64,000 nt of DNA from positions 124,001 to 188,000 of the forward strand of contig JADBKN010000051.1 in NCBI GenBank assembly GCA_014896375.1, written 5' to 3'. How positions within the stretch are numbered: the stretch's first letter is position 1; every line of letters starts with the position of its first letter. Positions 35,460-44,638 of this stretch are shown here, in pieces. Below the pieces are notes generated by a model. It ran no database searches. It was given only the letters and a program-made list of their open reading frames with translations, and was not told the origin of the DNA. Both the position numbers and the translations under genes were made by a program. Source of the stretch: Bacillota bacterium. Lineage in GTDB: Bacteria > Bacillota > Sulfobacillia > RBS10-35 > Bu92.

Positions 35460-35782
35460 CAGACCACCACCTCGACGCACATGAGTTGTAGCTGTCGTCT
35501 CCGGCCGTCGGGATCGAGCACCGCCCGCACATCCCACGTCCGGCCCGCGCCCACGACCCGCATGGAGGCGCTTACGTCTGGCCGCCAGCGGATCGTAATG
35601 CGGGTCGTGATGGTCTCCGTCGGCACCTGCTGCGCCGCGAAGAACTCGCGGCCGGACAGGTCCTCGACTGCGGCATGCACCGTGGCGACGTCGGACCACG
35701 TCTGCACGGGCTGGCCGTACTCGTCCTGGGCGGTCGTCTGGGCCTGGATCGTCACGCGATGACGGAGCTGTCCCGCTTTCAC
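35459..35782 (-). CDS. Phage head-tail adaptor (stopper-like)
   Basis: This 107-residue protein starts MKAGQLRHRVTIQAQTTAQD and has DLSGREFFAAQQV and ITIRWRPDVSASMRV, as in phage head-tail joining proteins (SPP1 gp16-like). It is coupled by 4-nt overlaps on both sides. Confidence 0.8.
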   Translation of the reverse strand: MKAGQLRHRVTIQAQTTAQDEYGQPVQTWSDVATVHAAVEDLSGREFFAAQQVPTETITTRITIRWRPDVSASMRVVGAGRTWDVRAVLDPDGRRRQLQLMCVEVVV

Positions 35783-36372
35783 AGCACCGTCACCACCCGG
35801 TGGGGCGAGAGAAGCGCTCGGTAGGCGAGGGGAAGCTCCGTCACGATGTTGCCGATGTTCGCCGCCTCGCGGTTCTCGTACAGGTGGCCGATGTGGAGCA
35901 GGATCGCCGCCTTGATCGCCTGCGGAATGTCCGCCGCGGACTGGTAACCGGCCACGTACCGGACCCGGATAGCTCCGGACTGCGGCTGGAGCACGTCAGC
36001 CGGCCAGGTGTAGCTCCAGCGCAGGACCACGCGCGCGGGCTCGCTGGCTGTGTCCACCACATAGCTCGCCGGATCGACCGTGCGAACGACGCCGGCGGCG
36101 TCGGTGTACGAGATCGACGCCACAGACTGCACCGGTGGCATCGGCAGCAGAATCTCGTCGCGCGGCCAGTCATCCAGGCCTAGCTCGAGGGTTTGGGTCA
36201 TGAGCGCGCGGCCCAGGATCTGCTCCGCGTGCTCGCGGGCGGCCCGGATGAGGCCCGAGATCAGCGCATCGTCATCCGTAGCATCGACGCGCAGGTGGAG
36301 CTTCGCCTCGGCCAGCGTGACGGGTTCAGAAGCCGGTGGCGTCACGACGCGCAGGCTCCAATGCCCATCCAT
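35779..36372 (-). CDS. Head-tail connector (gp6-like adaptor)
   Basis: This 197-residue protein has the PVTLAEAKLHLRVDATDDDALISGLI start common to gp6-like adaptors (split here by the D-rich turn) and the IPQAIKAAILLHIGHLYENREA helix near residue 150. It connects the portal to the stopper. GAGGGGGCG lies 6 nt before the ATG. Confidence 0.8.
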   Translation of the reverse strand: MDGHWSLRVVTPPASEPVTLAEAKLHLRVDATDDDALISGLIRAAREHAEQILGRALMTQTLELGLDDWPRDEILLPMPPVQSVASISYTDAAGVVRTVDPASYVVDTASEPARVVLRWSYTWPADVLQPQSGAIRVRYVAGYQSAADIPQAIKAAILLHIGHLYENREAANIGNIVTELPLAYRALLSPHRVVTVL

Positions 36373-36374
36373 GG

Positions 36375-36578
36375 CTACGCCCCCTCGCGCGGGCGAGCGC
36401 GGGGCTTCGTGGCCTTCTCCGGAGGCTCAACGACCGCGGCCTCGGGCGCGTCGGCCTCCGCCGGCACAGCCATGCCGGCGGCGATCCAGACCGTCGCGAC
36501 CCGCGGCTCGAGGTCGAGCACGTCGCCAGGAGCGGCGTTGATGCCTCCGGCGATGCTCGTCAGCATGCGTACACGCAT
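36375..36578 (-). CDS. Small head-module protein
   Basis: This 67-residue protein begins MRVRMLTSIAGG and has APGDVLDLEPRVATVWIAAGMA and a basic Pro/Ala tail. Proteins of this kind are common between capsid and connector genes in HK97-like phages, but their role is not known to me. It begins 2 bp before the connector gene. Confidence 0.65.
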   Translation of the reverse strand: MRVRMLTSIAGGINAAPGDVLDLEPRVATVWIAAGMAVPAEADAPEAAVVEPPEKATKPRARPREGA

Positions 36579-36637
36579 CCCATCACCCCCAAGGAGAGGG
36601 GCCGGCGCTCAGGCCGGCCCCGTCACCCGAGCTTCGA

Positions 36638-37870
36638 TTACGTCGCGCTGTTCTGGTAGACCTTGACCGCCTCTGCGAGGATCAGCTTGCCGTCCACCCG
36701 CTCCATCGCCCGGAAGCCGATCTGGCCGTTGGCCGCGTAGAGCTCGTTGAGCCGCTGCAGCACGCGGCCCTGGCGATCGGCGATCCAGTAGTAGCTGAAG
36801 TCGCCGAACGCGATGGACTTGGCCGACGCGGCCATCGCCGGCATCGCTGGGCTGATGACCACCGGCCGGCCGAGCAGGATGTCGGGCTGGCCCGCCTGCA
36901 GGCCCGGCTGCCAGAGGTACTGGCCGGTGCTGTCCTTCAGGCCCCGGATCGCCCTGGCCGTGCTGTCCGCCATGAGCCAGCGAGCACGGCTGCGGTACGC
37001 CGGCTTGAGGGCGTGGAACAGGTCGAGGATGTCGTCCGCCGTGACACTCGTGGTCTGGCCGGCGGCGCCCGTCTTGCCCACCTGCGCGTCCACGAGGACG
37101 CCTGTGGGCTGGCCGGTGCCGCTGCCGTTGACGAACGCAGTCTCCTCCGCCACGCCGAAGCGCCGGGCGATGACGTCGGCGATGTAGGTCGGCAGGTCGA
37201 ACGCGGAGTCATTGAGGAGCTCCTCGCTGACCAGCACGAGCGTGCCGAGCTTGTAGGCGCTCAGCGTGACCTGCGCGAACGTCACGTCGGCCGGCGTGTA
37301 GGCCCCGGACTCCGCCAGCCAGGCGGCAGTCCCGAAGTCGCTCTCCACCGGGATCTGCGTCTGGCCGCTGGAGGTCGTGATGACCGTGGCCAGCGAGCGC
37401 ATCACGTTCTGCTGGAGCAGCTTCTCCACGAGAACACGCTCGAACTCGTTGGGCACGAGGTAGCCGCCCTGGGCATTGGTGCCGATGACGAGCGCACGAG
37501 CCTCAGGGTGATTCAGCAGCTCCGCCTCTTCTGGCCGCAGCACCTCACGCCCCTCACGGATCGCGCGCCAGAAGGCCTGGGCGTACTCGCGCGTCTCCCA
37601 CGGGCGAGCGCCCGGCTGGTCGCCCTGCGCGGCATCGCGGACGCCGACGACGGGCGCGCCGGCCGGCTGACGTAGGTCACGCTCCAGGTCGCGCAGCCGC
37701 TCCTCCCGCGTGATCTGGTCGCCCAGGCGGTCGATGTCCGCCATGATGCGGTCGTACTGCTCGCGCTCCTCTGCCGTGAGGTCGCGATGCTCTCCCTCGG
37801 CGCGGTCCAGGATGGCGCGGGCGTCCGCGACCAGCTTGGCCCGCTTCTGACGCAACTCGTTGATGTCCAT
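36638..37870 (-). CDS. Major capsid protein, HK97 fold
   Basis: This 410-residue protein has an N-terminal coiled-coil scaffold (delta) domain (about 1-75, charged, REQYDRIMADIDRLGDQ), then the mature HK97-fold part starting near GTNAQGGYLVPNEF, with TQIPVESDFGTAAWLAE, AFVNGSGTGQPTGVL and the FRAMERVDGKL end. ATG at 37870 has AAGGGGAAAGG close upstream. The adjacent prohead protease should remove the delta domain during maturation. Confidence 0.93.
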   Translation of the reverse strand: MDINELRQKRAKLVADARAILDRAEGEHRDLTAEEREQYDRIMADIDRLGDQITREERLRDLERDLRQPAGAPVVGVRDAAQGDQPGARPWETREYAQAFWRAIREGREVLRPEEAELLNHPEARALVIGTNAQGGYLVPNEFERVLVEKLLQQNVMRSLATVITTSSGQTQIPVESDFGTAAWLAESGAYTPADVTFAQVTLSAYKLGTLVLVSEELLNDSAFDLPTYIADVIARRFGVAEETAFVNGSGTGQPTGVLVDAQVGKTGAAGQTTSVTADDILDLFHALKPAYRSRARWLMADSTARAIRGLKDSTGQYLWQPGLQAGQPDILLGRPVVISPAMPAMAASAKSIAFGDFSYYWIADRQGRVLQRLNELYAANGQIGFRAMERVDGKLILAEAVKVYQNSAT

Positions 37871-37947
37871 CTGCCTTTCCCCTTCCCCGGGCACGAAAAG
37901 ACCGCCCATCCTGGGCGGCTCCCGTGTCCCTGTGTGGTGTCTGCTGG

Positions 37948-38946
37948 CTACACGCGGCTGGCGAGGTCCAGCCGTCGCCGCAGGACCGCCAGCGTCGTCC
38001 GCGGCTCTTCCTCGGAGTGCCGAACCAGCGGCGGCTCCAGGTCGATGCCGGCGGCGAGCGCCGCGCGGAGCGCGACCGACGTGTCCTCGTACGCCGGGTA
38101 GGTCACAGCCGAAACGTCATAGAGCTGCACCTCAAGCAGCTCCCGCGTCACAACCCCCGTCTCGTCCTGGCGCCAGCGGTCCTTGATCGCCCGGAAAGCG
38201 AACGACATCTGGTTGACGTCGCCGCGGCGAACGAGCTCCATCACGTCCCGCGCCCAGGTGGTGTCGGGCGGCACGATTTCCACGCGCAGGCCGCGCTCGT
38301 CTTCCGCGAGCGTGAGCGTGCCGTTCGTCGTCCGCCCGAGGACGAGGTTCGGGTCGTGATTGAAGAGAGCCCGGACATCCGGGCTCTCCGAAAGCGTCTT
38401 CGTGAACGCCCCGCGGCGGATCACCTCGGTGAACATTCCGAGGTCCGTCGGGGAGTCGAAGACGGCCGCGTAGCCAACGAGCTTCGGCGGCGCGTCTGCG
38501 GCGCCGTCCGCGCGCAGTTCCAGCGTCGAAAGCGGCAGCGACCGCTGCTCGCGCGAGGCCGCCACGGGCGAGCTCGCGAGTTCCGGCGGCTCGATGCCGG
38601 CGTCCCGCAGGTGCGCAGCCAGGTGGTCGTAGACCGCCTGCCGATCCGCCCGCGGGATGTCGACGCCGCCGCGGGCGCCGTTGAGCGCCGCGATGGCCGC
38701 GCGGCAGGCGCGGATGTTGGCGGCGCCCACCTTGCCGCTCTCGTCGACCATGTGATGCGGCAGCTTCCAGGCCGACTTGGCGTCCGGGTAGCCGTCGCCA
38801 TTCGGATCGTCTGCCTTGTCGTCGTACCACGCAAAGCACTGCAGGTAGGCGCGCTCGCCGTTCTCATTCGGCAGCCGTGCCACCATCGCCGGCCCGTCCC
38901 AGGTCTCGTCCGTCGTCGCCGTGTGATGCACCTTGATCGCCGGCAT
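37948..38946 (-). CDS. Prohead protease (S78) with extra N-terminal domain
   Basis: This 332-residue protein has two parts. Residues 1-122 form a domain seen in phage proteins (QCFAWYDDKADDPNG, KLPHHMVDESGKVG, RGGVDIPRADRQAVYDHLAAH). Residues about 135-290 are the HK97 protease with VGYAAVFDSPTDLG, His197 in LFNHDPNLVLGR and Ser248 in QMSFAFRA. It cleaves the capsid scaffold domain and itself. ATG at 38946 has AGGAGGG 8 nt upstream. Confidence 0.88.
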   Translation of the reverse strand: MPAIKVHHTATTDETWDGPAMVARLPNENGERAYLQCFAWYDDKADDPNGDGYPDAKSAWKLPHHMVDESGKVGAANIRACRAAIAALNGARGGVDIPRADRQAVYDHLAAHLRDAGIEPPELASSPVAASREQRSLPLSTLELRADGAADAPPKLVGYAAVFDSPTDLGMFTEVIRRGAFTKTLSESPDVRALFNHDPNLVLGRTTNGTLTLAEDERGLRVEIVPPDTTWARDVMELVRRGDVNQMSFAFRAIKDRWRQDETGVVTRELLEVQLYDVSAVTYPAYEDTSVALRAALAAGIDLEPPLVRHSEEEPRTTLAVLRRRLDLASRV

Positions 38947-38959
38947 CACGTCATCCCTC

Positions 38960-40975
38960 CTAGCCAGGTAGCAGCACGCAGTCGCAGCCCTCGTGAATCG
39001 GCGGGTGGCCGATGTGGGAGTGCGGCACCAGCGGCGAGTCCGTGCCAGGCGGCATCAGTTCCTGGCCGGCCTGCACGAACCACTCGTTGACTCCCACGCG
39101 CATCCCATCGAGATGCTGGCAGTAAGGGCAGCTCTCCCCGACCGCCGCCCAGCGGAGGGCCAGGATGCCGGCGGCCGCGTAGACCGCCTTGGCGATGGCG
39201 CCGTCCATCCGGACGACCTCGTGCTGGGCCTCGCGCGCCGGCTGCTGCTCGTCGAGCTGGTCCAGTTGCGCCTCCACCGCCTCCAGCGGGTCGGCCCCCT
39301 GCTCGTAGGCCTGCTCTACCGCCCCGCGCACGGCGCCGAGCACCTGGCCCGTGTGCCGGATCGGGTAGGCCTGCGTGTAGCCGGCAGCCGCCTGCGCGAT
39401 GCGGTCCGCGTCGGGCTCGTGGCCCACCTCGTCCGCCACGGCCCGCGCGATCTCATGCGCGTAGACCTGGTGGACCGGCTCCACCTGCCGGGCGACCCAG
39501 CCGCGGTGCTCGTCGGACGTCAGATAGCGGATCAGATCGGTCTCAAAGTCATGGCGAGCGCGGGACGCCAATGCCCTCCGGGCGAGCTTGCGGATCTCGC
39601 GGACCTCCTCGGAGATGATCCGCTTCGCGGACCGCTCAAAGGCGGGCGCGTAGGCGGACCGCAGCCGGCGCCGGATCTCGGCCGCGTGCTCATCTGCCGA
39701 CCGGGACTCAAGAAGCCGGGAGCGCCCCGCCGCCCCGCCGTCTCCGGCGGTCGAGTCCTGCGGAGGCGCTGGCGGAGCCGCGTGCGTGCCGGCCGGCACC
39801 ATGTTGAGCGGGACGAGGTACTCGTCGCCGCCGTCGATCGGGTCCATGTCCTCGAGCTCGCGGACGTCGTTAGCCGAGAACCAGCCCCATTGCCGGGCGA
39901 TCGCATAGGCGCGATAGCGACTCTCCGTATCGCCGCGCAGCAGGCCCTCGACCGAGAACCGCACGAAATACGTCCGTCGCTCGGCCTCGGTGAGAAGCCG
40001 CTGCTCGATGGCCTGCTCCCAACGCACGAGCCACGGGCGGACGGAGTGGACGACGAACTCGATGCTCTGCTGCTCGATATTGCTGAAGGTCGCCCGCTCC
40101 AGGTCGCCGAGCAGGTGCGGCGGGATGCGGAAGATGCGGGCGATCTCGGCCACCTGGAATTTTCGGGTCTCCAAGAACTGGGAGTCTTCCGGCGGGATGC
40201 CGATCTGCTGCCACTCGAGGCCTTCCTCGAGGATGGCCACCCGGTGCGCGCGGTCCGGGCCGCGGTGCAACGCCTCCCAGGACTCGCGCAGGTTGGCGCG
40301 GGCCTTATCGCTCAACGCCTGGGGGGCCTTCAGCGCCCCGCCGGGCATGCTCCCATTGCCGAAGAAGGAGGCGCCGAAACGTTCTGTCGCAAGCCCCAGC
40401 CCGATGGCCTCCCGGGCCATGCGAATCGGCGAGTAGCCGATGACGCCGTCTCCCGACAGGCCGCGGATATGCAGCACCTCGCCGAGGACTAGCTCCTGGC
40501 CGCGCTGGTCGCGGTACGTGTAGCTCAGCGTCCGACCGTCCGGCCCGACGATGACACGCACGCGGTCGGGCCGGAGAGGCCAGAGCTCTAGCACTCGGCC
40601 GGCACGGTCCCGCACGACCTCGGCATAGGCGTTGCCCCATAGCAGGAGGTGGCCCATCATCACCTCGCGCAGCTCGAAGCTCGTCATCACCGGGTTCGGC
40701 CTGCTGTGGAGCACGTCGTACAGCGGATGGTCGGTCGCCCGCACCTTGGACCGGCCGTCCTGGCGATAGACGTGGAGCGGGAGGCTGGCCACTGTCTCGG
40801 CGAGGACGCGGATGGCGGCATAGACCGCGGAGTACGTGAGCGCCGTCTGCTCGTTGACCGTGACCCCGGACGCCGCCGGCTCGCCGCCGAGCAGCCACTC
40901 CCGAAGGGCCGAGTCCGGCTGCGCGAGCGACGACCGCCGCCCGATCAGGGACGCAAGCGTCTGCCAGATCGCCAT
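38960..40975 (-). CDS. Portal protein fused to head-morphogenesis (Mu gpF-like) domain
   Basis: This 671-residue protein combines two usual phage proteins. Residues 1-395 are an HK97-family portal (YSAVYAAIRVLAETVASLP, GNAYAEVVRDRAGRV, FGASFFGNGSMPGG, IARIFRIPPHLLGDLE). After a Gly/Ala linker, residues about 420-670 resemble minor head protein gpF: a helical region and a C-terminal module with SCPYCQHLDG and HIGHPPIHEGCDCVLLPG, a Cys/His metal-site pattern. ATG 40975 is preferred because GGGAG lies 10 nt upstream; GTG 40981 is possible. It forms the dodecameric DNA channel. Confidence 0.88.
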   Translation of the reverse strand: MAIWQTLASLIGRRSSLAQPDSALREWLLGGEPAASGVTVNEQTALTYSAVYAAIRVLAETVASLPLHVYRQDGRSKVRATDHPLYDVLHSRPNPVMTSFELREVMMGHLLLWGNAYAEVVRDRAGRVLELWPLRPDRVRVIVGPDGRTLSYTYRDQRGQELVLGEVLHIRGLSGDGVIGYSPIRMAREAIGLGLATERFGASFFGNGSMPGGALKAPQALSDKARANLRESWEALHRGPDRAHRVAILEEGLEWQQIGIPPEDSQFLETRKFQVAEIARIFRIPPHLLGDLERATFSNIEQQSIEFVVHSVRPWLVRWEQAIEQRLLTEAERRTYFVRFSVEGLLRGDTESRYRAYAIARQWGWFSANDVRELEDMDPIDGGDEYLVPLNMVPAGTHAAPPAPPQDSTAGDGGAAGRSRLLESRSADEHAAEIRRRLRSAYAPAFERSAKRIISEEVREIRKLARRALASRARHDFETDLIRYLTSDEHRGWVARQVEPVHQVYAHEIARAVADEVGHEPDADRIAQAAAGYTQAYPIRHTGQVLGAVRGAVEQAYEQGADPLEAVEAQLDQLDEQQPAREAQHEVVRMDGAIAKAVYAAAGILALRWAAVGESCPYCQHLDGMRVGVNEWFVQAGQELMPPGTDSPLVPHSHIGHPPIHEGCDCVLLPG

Positions 40976-40989
40976 CCTCACCGCTCCCG

Positions 40990-43563
40990 TCAGATCGTCA
41001 GAATGCCGCGCTCCTCGTACACGCTGCGCTTCGGCTGCTCGTGCCGCATGGCGCGGTCGAGGGCCATGATGAGCGCCACCATACCGTCGATGCGGCCGCT
41101 CGACTTGGCCTTGTTCGGCTTGATGTTGCCGGCCGGGTCTTGCGCCACGACCATCGAGTCCGCCTGCCAGCGCAGGACCGGGTTGCCGCCGTGACGGAGC
41201 AGCCCGCCCACCACGAGGCGCATGAGCTCCTTCGTCGGGGCCGAGAGCGTCGCGAAGCCCTGCCGGACCTGCACGACGGTGAAGCCGTCGTCCTGGAGCT
41301 GCAGGGCCAGCTGCGTCGCGTTCCAGGGGTCGTAGGCGACCTCCACGACCTTGTAGCGCTGGGCGTCCCGGTGAAGCTGCTCCCGGACGGCCTGGTAGTC
41401 GATGACGTTGCCCTCGGTCAGCCGGATGAAGCCCTCACGCGCCCACGTCGAGTACGGCACGCGGTCGCGCTGCTCGCGCTCGCGGAGGCCCTCCTTCGGC
41501 AGGAAGAACCGCGGCAGCACCGCGTAGGGCTCGCCGTCGGCCTGCGGCGGGAAGAGCAGCGCCATCGCCGTGAGGTCGGTCGTCGTCGAGAGGTCGAGGC
41601 CGACAAAGCACGGCCGGCCGGAGAGCGACTCCTCGGCGATGATGCCGGCCGTGGCGTCCCACGCCGCGAGGTCGAGCCAGCGGCTCTCCTGCTGGGTCCA
41701 CTGGTTCAGGTGCAGGCGCCGGAAAGTGTTCTGGTAGGCCGGCACCTCTTTGGCTCGCTTGGCTTCCTGCTCAAGGTAGTCGAGCTTGACCGTCTGGCCG
41801 AGGCCCGGGTTCGCCTTCGCCCACACGGCCGGGTCGGTCCAGTCGTCGTCCTCGTCGGCAGCGGCGATGAACGCGAAAAAGGACGGGTCGTCGATGATCC
41901 CGTCCATGACCTTGCGCGCGTACTCGTGCTGCTCCCAGCAGATGCTGTTGCGGTCGTAGCCGGCCGTCGTGATCGCCACCACGAGGGGCTGCTCCCGAGC
42001 GCCCGTCGCCGTCGTCAGGACGTCCCACAGCTCGCGGTTCGGCTGGGCATGCAGCTCGTCGAAGATCACACCGTGCGCGTTCAGCCCGTGCTTTGTGGGG
42101 GCATCGGCGGACAGCACCTTGTAGGAGCTGCCCGTCTTCGGCACGACGATCGACCGCTTGTAGACCTCGCACCGCTTCCGAAGCGCCGGCGACGCCAGCA
42201 CCATCTGCTTCGCCGTCTCGAACACGATGGCGGCCTGCTCGCGGTCGGCCGCGGCCGAGTAGATCTCGGCGCCGGGTTCGTTGTCCGCAAAGAGCAGGTA
42301 CAGCGCGATGCCGGCGGACAATGTGCTGTTATGGGTGGGGATGAACCCGCGACCAGCCAGGTACATGCCATCGGCCCGCGCCACCTGAATGCAGCGCGTC
42401 GGCACGCTCGGCACGCGGCGGACGTCGACAACCTGAATGGTCAACGATCGCGCCGTAGCTCCGGTGCGCGGCAGAAGCCTGGATGCCTTGCGCTGCAGCC
42501 GGAACGGCGCGCGGTCGGCTGTCGCATTCCACGACAGCCGGTACTTGACGCCGCAGTCCCGGCCGTTCAGCGTCGCACGGCCCTTTCGCAAGGTGGCTTT
42601 CCAGCCGAGGGATCTCACGAGCTGCAGGGCGTCCAGCGCCAGCCTCTCATTCGTGGTGGTGAGCTCGCAGCGCGGGATGCCTGATCCGCGAATGACGCAG
42701 CCGTCGGTATCCATCAGCCCGCGCAGGAGCTCCATACGTTGCTCCTCAGACGCGAGCAGATACGCCTCTGGGATATGCTTGTTCCCAAGCACGCCCAGCT
42801 CGCGCAGCGCCCGCCTCAGCCCGCCGTTGACGGCATACTGGTACTTCCCAATGGGCCGAACATCATACCGGGCCGCGAATGCCTCCACGACCTCCGGGTC
42901 CGCGCTCGTCATGCGCGCGGCACTCGTGTCTCCGTCGCCCAGCCATGCCCCGAGCAGGTATGGATCGATCGGCAGCTCCCGCTCCGGTAGCCGCAACGGA
43001 GCTGGAACCCGCACACTGTAGCGCCGCTCATTGTGCGTAGGACGGTTGCCGATGTGGAAATTGCCCGCCATGGTCTTCGTATCGACGATCACGACGCGCT
43101 CCCTGTAGCGGTCGTGGACCGCCCACAGGTGGTCGGCATCGGCCGTGATCACCTGGCCATCCGAGAACACCACCTCATAGCAGTCGTGACCCGTGAAGAC
43201 CTCGGAAACGGCAATGACGCGCGTCGGTAGCCCGTCAGGCCCGTACACCTCATCGCCTACGCGGATGTCGCCCATCTGCACCCACCCGCGGGCTGTCAAG
43301 ATGGGCGTATCCACGGCCAGCGCTTTCCCGTTCTTGCGCGGGACCTCGATGTAGGCGCGCCGATACCGCCGTGTGCCGTCCTTGCGCTTCCATCCGAACA
43401 GCGGCCGGATGATCTGGTCGCGCTGCCAGTCCATGAGCTCGAACCTGGCGCCGGCCCAGCGGCCCTTCGTGTGGCGGAGAAACCGCTCGAAGAACTCCAC
43501 CACGCGGTCGGCCGCCGCCTCGTCGAACCAGAACTCAGCCGCCGAAGAAGTCATCTCCGTCAT
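40990..43563 (-). CDS. Terminase large subunit interrupted by an intein
   Basis: This 857-residue precursor consists of an N-extein (1-80), a 332-residue intein (81-412) and a C-extein (413-857). The joined host protein (about 525 residues) is an HK97-type TerL with Walker A VPRKNGK|ST split by the intein between Lys80 and Ser413, Walker B-like GVIFDELHAQ and an RNase H-type nuclease domain (GLDLSTTTDLTAMALLF). TerL packages DNA by ATP hydrolysis and cuts concatemers. Splicing is required for ATPase function because the P-loop is broken in the precursor. The start overlaps terS by 29 nt, and a second ATG at 43554 is possible. Confidence 0.93.
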   Translation of the reverse strand: MTEMTSSAAEFWFDEAAADRVVEFFERFLRHTKGRWAGARFELMDWQRDQIIRPLFGWKRKDGTRRYRRAYIEVPRKNGKALAVDTPILTARGWVQMGDIRVGDEVYGPDGLPTRVIAVSEVFTGHDCYEVVFSDGQVITADADHLWAVHDRYRERVVIVDTKTMAGNFHIGNRPTHNERRYSVRVPAPLRLPERELPIDPYLLGAWLGDGDTSAARMTSADPEVVEAFAARYDVRPIGKYQYAVNGGLRRALRELGVLGNKHIPEAYLLASEEQRMELLRGLMDTDGCVIRGSGIPRCELTTTNERLALDALQLVRSLGWKATLRKGRATLNGRDCGVKYRLSWNATADRAPFRLQRKASRLLPRTGATARSLTIQVVDVRRVPSVPTRCIQVARADGMYLAGRGFIPTHNSTLSAGIALYLLFADNEPGAEIYSAAADREQAAIVFETAKQMVLASPALRKRCEVYKRSIVVPKTGSSYKVLSADAPTKHGLNAHGVIFDELHAQPNRELWDVLTTATGAREQPLVVAITTAGYDRNSICWEQHEYARKVMDGIIDDPSFFAFIAAADEDDDWTDPAVWAKANPGLGQTVKLDYLEQEAKRAKEVPAYQNTFRRLHLNQWTQQESRWLDLAAWDATAGIIAEESLSGRPCFVGLDLSTTTDLTAMALLFPPQADGEPYAVLPRFFLPKEGLREREQRDRVPYSTWAREGFIRLTEGNVIDYQAVREQLHRDAQRYKVVEVAYDPWNATQLALQLQDDGFTVVQVRQGFATLSAPTKELMRLVVGGLLRHGGNPVLRWQADSMVVAQDPAGNIKPNKAKSSGRIDGMVALIMALDRAMRHEQPKRSVYEERGILTI
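42328..43323 (-). other. Intein with LAGLIDADG homing endonuclease, class 3-like (Ala1)
   Basis: Intein residues are numbered in the TerL precursor. The first residue is Ala81 (block A ALAVDTPILTARGWV), so the usual Cys/Ser1 nucleophile is missing. Block B has TADADHLWAVHD with Trp147; block F has PSVPTRCIQVARADGMYLAG with Cys391; block G ends FIPTHN|S with Thr410, His411, Asn412 and +1 Ser413. Ala1 with this Trp-Cys-Thr set is the hallmark of class 3 inteins, where the block F Cys starts splicing. Homing-endonuclease blocks are LLGAWLGDG (203-211) and LLRGLMDTDG (279-288). Confidence 0.9.
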
Positions 43564-43990
43564 CCTTCTCGTCCGGCAGGCTCAGACGCGCCCTGGCGGC
43601 CGGCGACAGGCCGAATTCCGCGACGTACTGGCGGAACGCCGCCGAGTGGTCGCGGACGATCTGGCTGGCGGGATGCTTCCGCGTCACGCCCTGCTCGTCG
43701 ACGCTGAGGATGCCGTCCTTCTTGATCCGGCGCGCGGCTTTCACGGCCAGGACGTAGTGCGTCAGAAGCATGGCGAAGGCCGGGCCGTCGACGGCAGTCA
43801 AAAGGCCCAGGCGCTCAAGCTCTGGGCCGATCTCCTTCCAGAGGGCTCGCGCCTCCCGCTCAAGCCAGGGCGGCGGATCAGGAGCAACTGGCTTGGGCTT
43901 TGGCTCGTTCGCCGGTAGGGGCCGCTTGCCCGGATTGCCGGCCAGGACCTTCAGATGCGTCGGTTTCGGCTTCCGTCCCGGCGTCGCCAT
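43535..43990 (-). CDS. Terminase small subunit, P27 family
   Basis: This 151-residue protein has the typical P27 start GRKPKPTHLKVLAGNPGKRPL (split after LKVLAG), PPPWLEREARALWKEIGPELERLGLL and the C-terminal FGLSPAARARL motif. It recognizes the packaging site and recruits TerL. ATG 43990 is supported by GGGAGGTGAG 8 nt upstream. Confidence 0.9.
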   Translation of the reverse strand: MATPGRKPKPTHLKVLAGNPGKRPLPANEPKPKPVAPDPPPWLEREARALWKEIGPELERLGLLTAVDGPAFAMLLTHYVLAVKAARRIKKDGILSVDEQGVTRKHPASQIVRDHSAAFRQYVAEFGLSPAARARLSLPDEKDDGDDFFGG

Positions 43991-44010
43991 CGCCCTCACC
44001 TCCCTCGTGG

Positions 44011-44041
44011 GAAAACGAAGTCATTTCGCGGCCGCGTTTTC
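44011..44041. promoter_or_regulatory. Inverted repeat between HNH and terS (possible cos region)
   Basis: GAAAACG (44011-44017) and CGTTTTC (44035-44041) flank the palindrome CGCGGCCGCG (44027-44036). In HNH-containing cos phages the packaging site usually lies next to the HNH and terS genes, as here. I have no direct evidence of the cut site. Confidence 0.25.
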
Positions 44042-44092
44042 GAGGCCGCGCGCCCGGTCCCGGGGCATCAGGCGGCAGAGATTTGACCCGCC

Positions 44093-44458
44093 CTACCCCT
44101 CGCGGCCAAAGCCCCCATCCTCTCGCGCGGTTTTCTCGCTGTGGTGCCTGTGGCACAACGGCTGCAGATTGTCCAGCACGTCCGTGCCTCCTCGGCTCCT
44201 CGGCACGATGTGGTCCACGTCGGTCGCCGGCGTCACACGTCCTTCAACCGCACAAGCTCGACATAGCGGCTCCCGAGCCAGGACCATCGCCCGTAGCCGT
44301 CGCCACCGCGCGTCATAGCCGCGACTCGCCGCCGACCCGCGCTCGCGGTCATACCGCCGCCGCTCCGCCCGCGCGTGCTCAGCGCAGTACCGCTGTCCCG
44401 CCGGCACCAGCGCCGGGCACCCAGGCTGCGCGCACGGCGTCGGCGGTCGCGTCGGCAT
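44093..44458 (-). CDS. HNH endonuclease of the packaging module
   Basis: This 121-residue protein has an N-terminal Cys4-like zinc site (CAQPGCPALVPAGQRYCAEH), RGYDARWRRLRAMVLAREPLC and a core DVDHIVPRSRGGTD-LDNLQPLCHRHHSEKT with the HNH residues. Such proteins assist terminase cutting in HK97-type cos phages. ATG 44458 has GGAGGTG 8 nt upstream. Confidence 0.9.
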   Translation of the reverse strand: MPTRPPTPCAQPGCPALVPAGQRYCAEHARAERRRYDRERGSAASRGYDARWRRLRAMVLAREPLCRACAVEGRVTPATDVDHIVPRSRGGTDVLDNLQPLCHRHHSEKTAREDGGFGREG

Positions 44459-44638
44459 GCCGTCCACCTCCGGCCCTTCGGGCCTACGCCCACCCGCCAC
44501 CCAATACGCCCCACATGATCGTCCGCGTGGATATGTGGCATGCATCCGTCAGCGCTGCTGCGTCCGGGCGGCTCATGGCGGAACTGCCGCTTAGCGGTCG
44601 AGCCCGCCTCCTCCGTACGACCCGAGTGGCCAGCCGCA

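Noticed and set aside
42328-43323. Intein segment as a separate homing-endonuclease gene inserted in terL
   Set aside because: The frame is continuous through both junctions and carries splicing blocks A, B, F and G, so it is an intein and not an inserted gene or intron.
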